From: an uncultured Paraprevotella sp.
GTDB taxonomy: Bacteria > Bacteroidota > Bacteroidia > Bacteroidales > Bacteroidaceae
Length of the DNA: 53,306 nt
Assembly (NCBI GenBank): GCA_944321365.1
Contig: CALULA010000015.1
Coordinates: 1 to 53,306 of the forward strand
Direction: 5' to 3'
Translations under genes and position numbers: made by a program
The notes under the pieces: model-generated
What the model saw: the letters and a program-made list of their open reading frames with translations, nothing else
The model's database searches: none
What the model was told of the DNA's origin: nothing
In this document: in pieces, positions 53,231-53,306 of the stretch
Layout: every line of letters starts with the position of its first letter
How positions within the stretch are numbered: position 1 is the first letter of the stretch

Positions 53231-53304
53231 GGACTTGTAGCTCAGTTGGTTAGAGCAACAGACTCATAATCTGGAGGTCCCAGGTTCAAGCCCTGGCTGG
53301 TCCA
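53231..53304 (+). tRNA. tRNA with CAT anticodon (Met, or Ile2 with lysidine)
   Basis: A 74-nt cloverleaf with D arm GCTC/GAGC, anticodon loop CTCATAA (anticodon CAT) and T arm CCAGG/CCTGG. The acceptor stem GGACTTG/CTGGTCC has a T-T mismatch at positions 6-67, and the anticodon stem has an A-G mismatch at 27-43. It differs clearly from the CAT tRNA at 3-76, so one may be elongator Met and the other the AUA-reading tRNA-Ile2. The window ends 2 nt after it. Confidence 0.9.
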
Positions 53305-53306
53305 CA

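Noticed and set aside
1..53306. Invertible promoter or integrated mobile element
   Set aside because: I found no recombinase, transposase or flanking long inverted repeats around a promoter, and no att-like duplication beside the tRNAs within the window.

Overview
The window looks like chromosomal DNA of a Bacteroidales bacterium, most likely Bacteroidaceae. It carries SusC/SusD and carboxypeptidase-regulatory TonB receptors, many lipoproteins, DUF3316 and DUF4252 proteins, a T9SS-like sorting tail and a PorT-like protein. Its promoters have the Bacteroides primary-sigma form, TAnnTTTG with a TTTG or TTG element about 20 bp upstream. I see no phage, plasmid, IS element or CRISPR. Apart from one gene remnant it reads as ordinary core plus accessory chromosome, bounded at both ends by tRNAs with a CAT anticodon.

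Layout. 1-4.9 kb: tRNA(CAT), an LptF/LptG-type permease, ribBA and an aspartate-type aminotransferase. 4.9-13.9 kb: a four-gene locus of zinc metalloprotease, SusC, SusD and a secreted propeller-like protein with a sorting tail, which reads as a protein or peptide capture system. 13.9-17.1 kb: a repeat-filled convergent gap, a small 2[4Fe-4S] ferredoxin missed by length filters, a PorT-like protein and a 5'-nucleotidase split into two genes. 17.1-22.2 kb: rplS, facing a tight minus-strand operon of CPA2 antiporter, tcdA, lolD-like and cvfB-like genes. 22.2-30.8 kb: asd, a CotH-like remnant, an FKBP lipoprotein and glyS, then divergent parC-DUF3316-S41 peptidase. 30.8-36.8 kb: tRNA-Leu, a second repeat array, a TonB receptor with a beta-helix lipoprotein, and an unknown membrane protein. 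37.1-43.4 kb: Nudix, then topA-aroK-speA-argB. 43.4-46.9 kb: ECF sigma factor, putative anti-sigma, DUF4252, a GH43 enzyme and a YgjP-like peptidase. 46.8-53.1 kb: a minus-strand operon of calcium-type P-ATPase, HAD hydrolase, ribF and CPBP protease, then an acyltransferase and the final tRNA.

The most unusual signal is not a gene. Two separate convergent intergenic gaps, near 14.13-14.29 kb and 31.05-31.16 kb, hold degenerate arrays with an exact 22-bp period. Each unit begins with a TGCGCAAGA-like 9-mer, often the core of the palindrome CTTGCGCAAG. Both arrays lie between two hairpins of facing transcription units. This is a BIME-like architecture with a different sequence. The period is close to two helical turns, so the palindromes would fall on one DNA face, which suggests a phased protein-binding array.
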